This document shows positions 6,238-6,668 of a stretch of DNA of 6,668 nt, piece by piece; the stretch's first letter is position 1; the number at the start of each line of letters is the position of its first letter. Under the pieces are notes generated by a model. That model was given only the letters and a program-made list of their open reading frames with translations, was not told where the DNA came from and did not search any database. A program made the translations under genes and the position numbers. Source of the stretch: an uncultured Eubacterium sp. (GTDB lineage Bacteria; Bacillota; Clostridia; Peptostreptococcales; Anaerovoracaceae); NCBI GenBank assembly GCA_947367725.1, contig CANBFZ010000104.1:1-6668 (forward strand), written 5' to 3'.

Positions 6238-6668
6238 ATGAAAAAAGTATTGGCCCTTACTTTGGTGCTGTGCCTTGCGCTAACAGCAGCTGCCTGCGGT
6301 GGTGGCGGTGAAGCGTCTGACGGGGCAGCCAAAGACACTTTGACTTGGGTACAGGCTGCTGACATTACGTCTTTAGATCCACACGTAGGGAAAGAGACGC
6401 CGGCGGTTACTGTGACTTGCCAGATCTTTGATACTTTGTTGGTTATGGATGAAAACAACGAGCCAGCACCATCTCTGGCAGAAAGTTTTTCGCAAATTGA
6501 CGAAAAAACTTATGAGTTTAAATTGCGTCAGGATGTGAAGTTCCACGATGGTGAAGCGATGACGGCAGATGATGTGGTTTTTTCTCTGAACAGAGCCAGA
6601 AACTCCAATTATGTTTCTTATGTTGTTGATGCCATCAGCGAAGTAGAGAAGAAAGATGACTATACTGT
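6238..6668 (+). CDS. dppA: Peptide ABC transporter solute-binding lipoprotein, N-terminal part
   Basis: The frame stays open to the window end and gives the first 143 residues of a protein of the SBP_bac_5 (DppA/OppA) family, usually above 500 residues. Residues 1-19 are a lipoprotein signal peptide: MKK, a hydrophobic core of Leu, Val and Ala, then TAAAC with the lipid-modified Cys at 20, followed by a run of four Gly as a flexible linker. The -3 residue is Ala instead of the more usual Leu, which is tolerated. The mature part shows ITSLDPHVG (about 43-51), IFDTLLVMDENNEPAPSLAESF (about 63-84) and FKLRQDVKFHDGEAMTADDVVFSLNRA (about 92-118), all family hallmarks. The protein would sit on the outer face of the membrane and deliver peptide to DppBC. 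Placed last in the operon with its own strong ribosome site, it closes a complete five-part importer. Nickel-binding relatives share this fold, and the specificity region is outside the window. Confidence 0.92.
   Translation, partial: MKKVLALTLVLCLALTAAACGGGGEASDGAAKDTLTWVQAADITSLDPHVGKETPAVTVTCQIFDTLLVMDENNEPAPSLAESFSQIDEKTYEFKLRQDVKFHDGEAMTADDVVFSLNRARNSNYVSYVVDAISEVEKKDDYT

Noticed and set aside
2368..6668. Assignment as a nickel (Nik) importer of the same family
   Set aside because: The folds are shared, but the adjacent dipeptidase favours peptides; the specificity region of the binding protein is outside the window, so this is down-weighted and not excluded.

Overview
The window reads as one catabolic and transport locus from a low-to-mid GC Gram-positive anaerobe, most likely a Clostridia-type Bacillota. 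The reasons are strong AGGAGG-type ribosome binding sites before every gene, GTG starts, tight head-to-tail packing on one strand, and a lipoprotein-type solute-binding protein. The exact taxon cannot be read from these bases, and no mobile element, RNA gene, CRISPR array or phage feature is visible.

Layout, all on the + strand. (1) 1-183: the last 60 codons of a Nif3/YbgI-type (DUF34) dinuclear-metal protein, cut by the window start. (2) 270-1184: a MurR/RpiR-family transcriptional regulator with an N-terminal HTH and a C-terminal SIS domain. (3) 1216-2364: an isoaspartyl dipeptidase (IadA) of the amidohydrolase superfamily with its metal ligands in place. (4) 2368-6222: the two permeases and two ATPases of a peptide-family (Dpp/Opp) ABC importer, in the order dppB, dppC, dppD, dppF. 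(5) 6238 to the window end: the N-terminal 143 codons of the matching lipoprotein solute-binding protein.

From iadA onward the gaps are 3, -26, 25, 4 and 15 bases, with no terminator-like hairpin, so iadA-dppBCDF-dppA is almost certainly one transcript. The regulator lies 31 bases upstream of iadA. It either belongs to the same transcript or controls a separate promoter near its own 3' end; a weak candidate is at 1144-1172. The simplest model is that the binding protein captures a dipeptide, DppBCDF imports it, cytoplasmic IadA hydrolyses a beta-aspartyl (isoaspartyl) bond to release aspartate and a second amino acid, and the RpiR protein senses the substrate or a metabolite. The substrate is inferred from the enzyme only.

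The families are all known. The points worth checking are sequence deviations inside them: a Cys where E. coli IadA has the substrate-binding Arg233, an SIS domain without the usual phosphosugar SxSGxT loop, and a DppF ABC signature reading LDGGR instead of LSGGQ. No stretch longer than 300 bases lacks a gene. The largest gap, 184-269, holds only the leader of the regulator gene.
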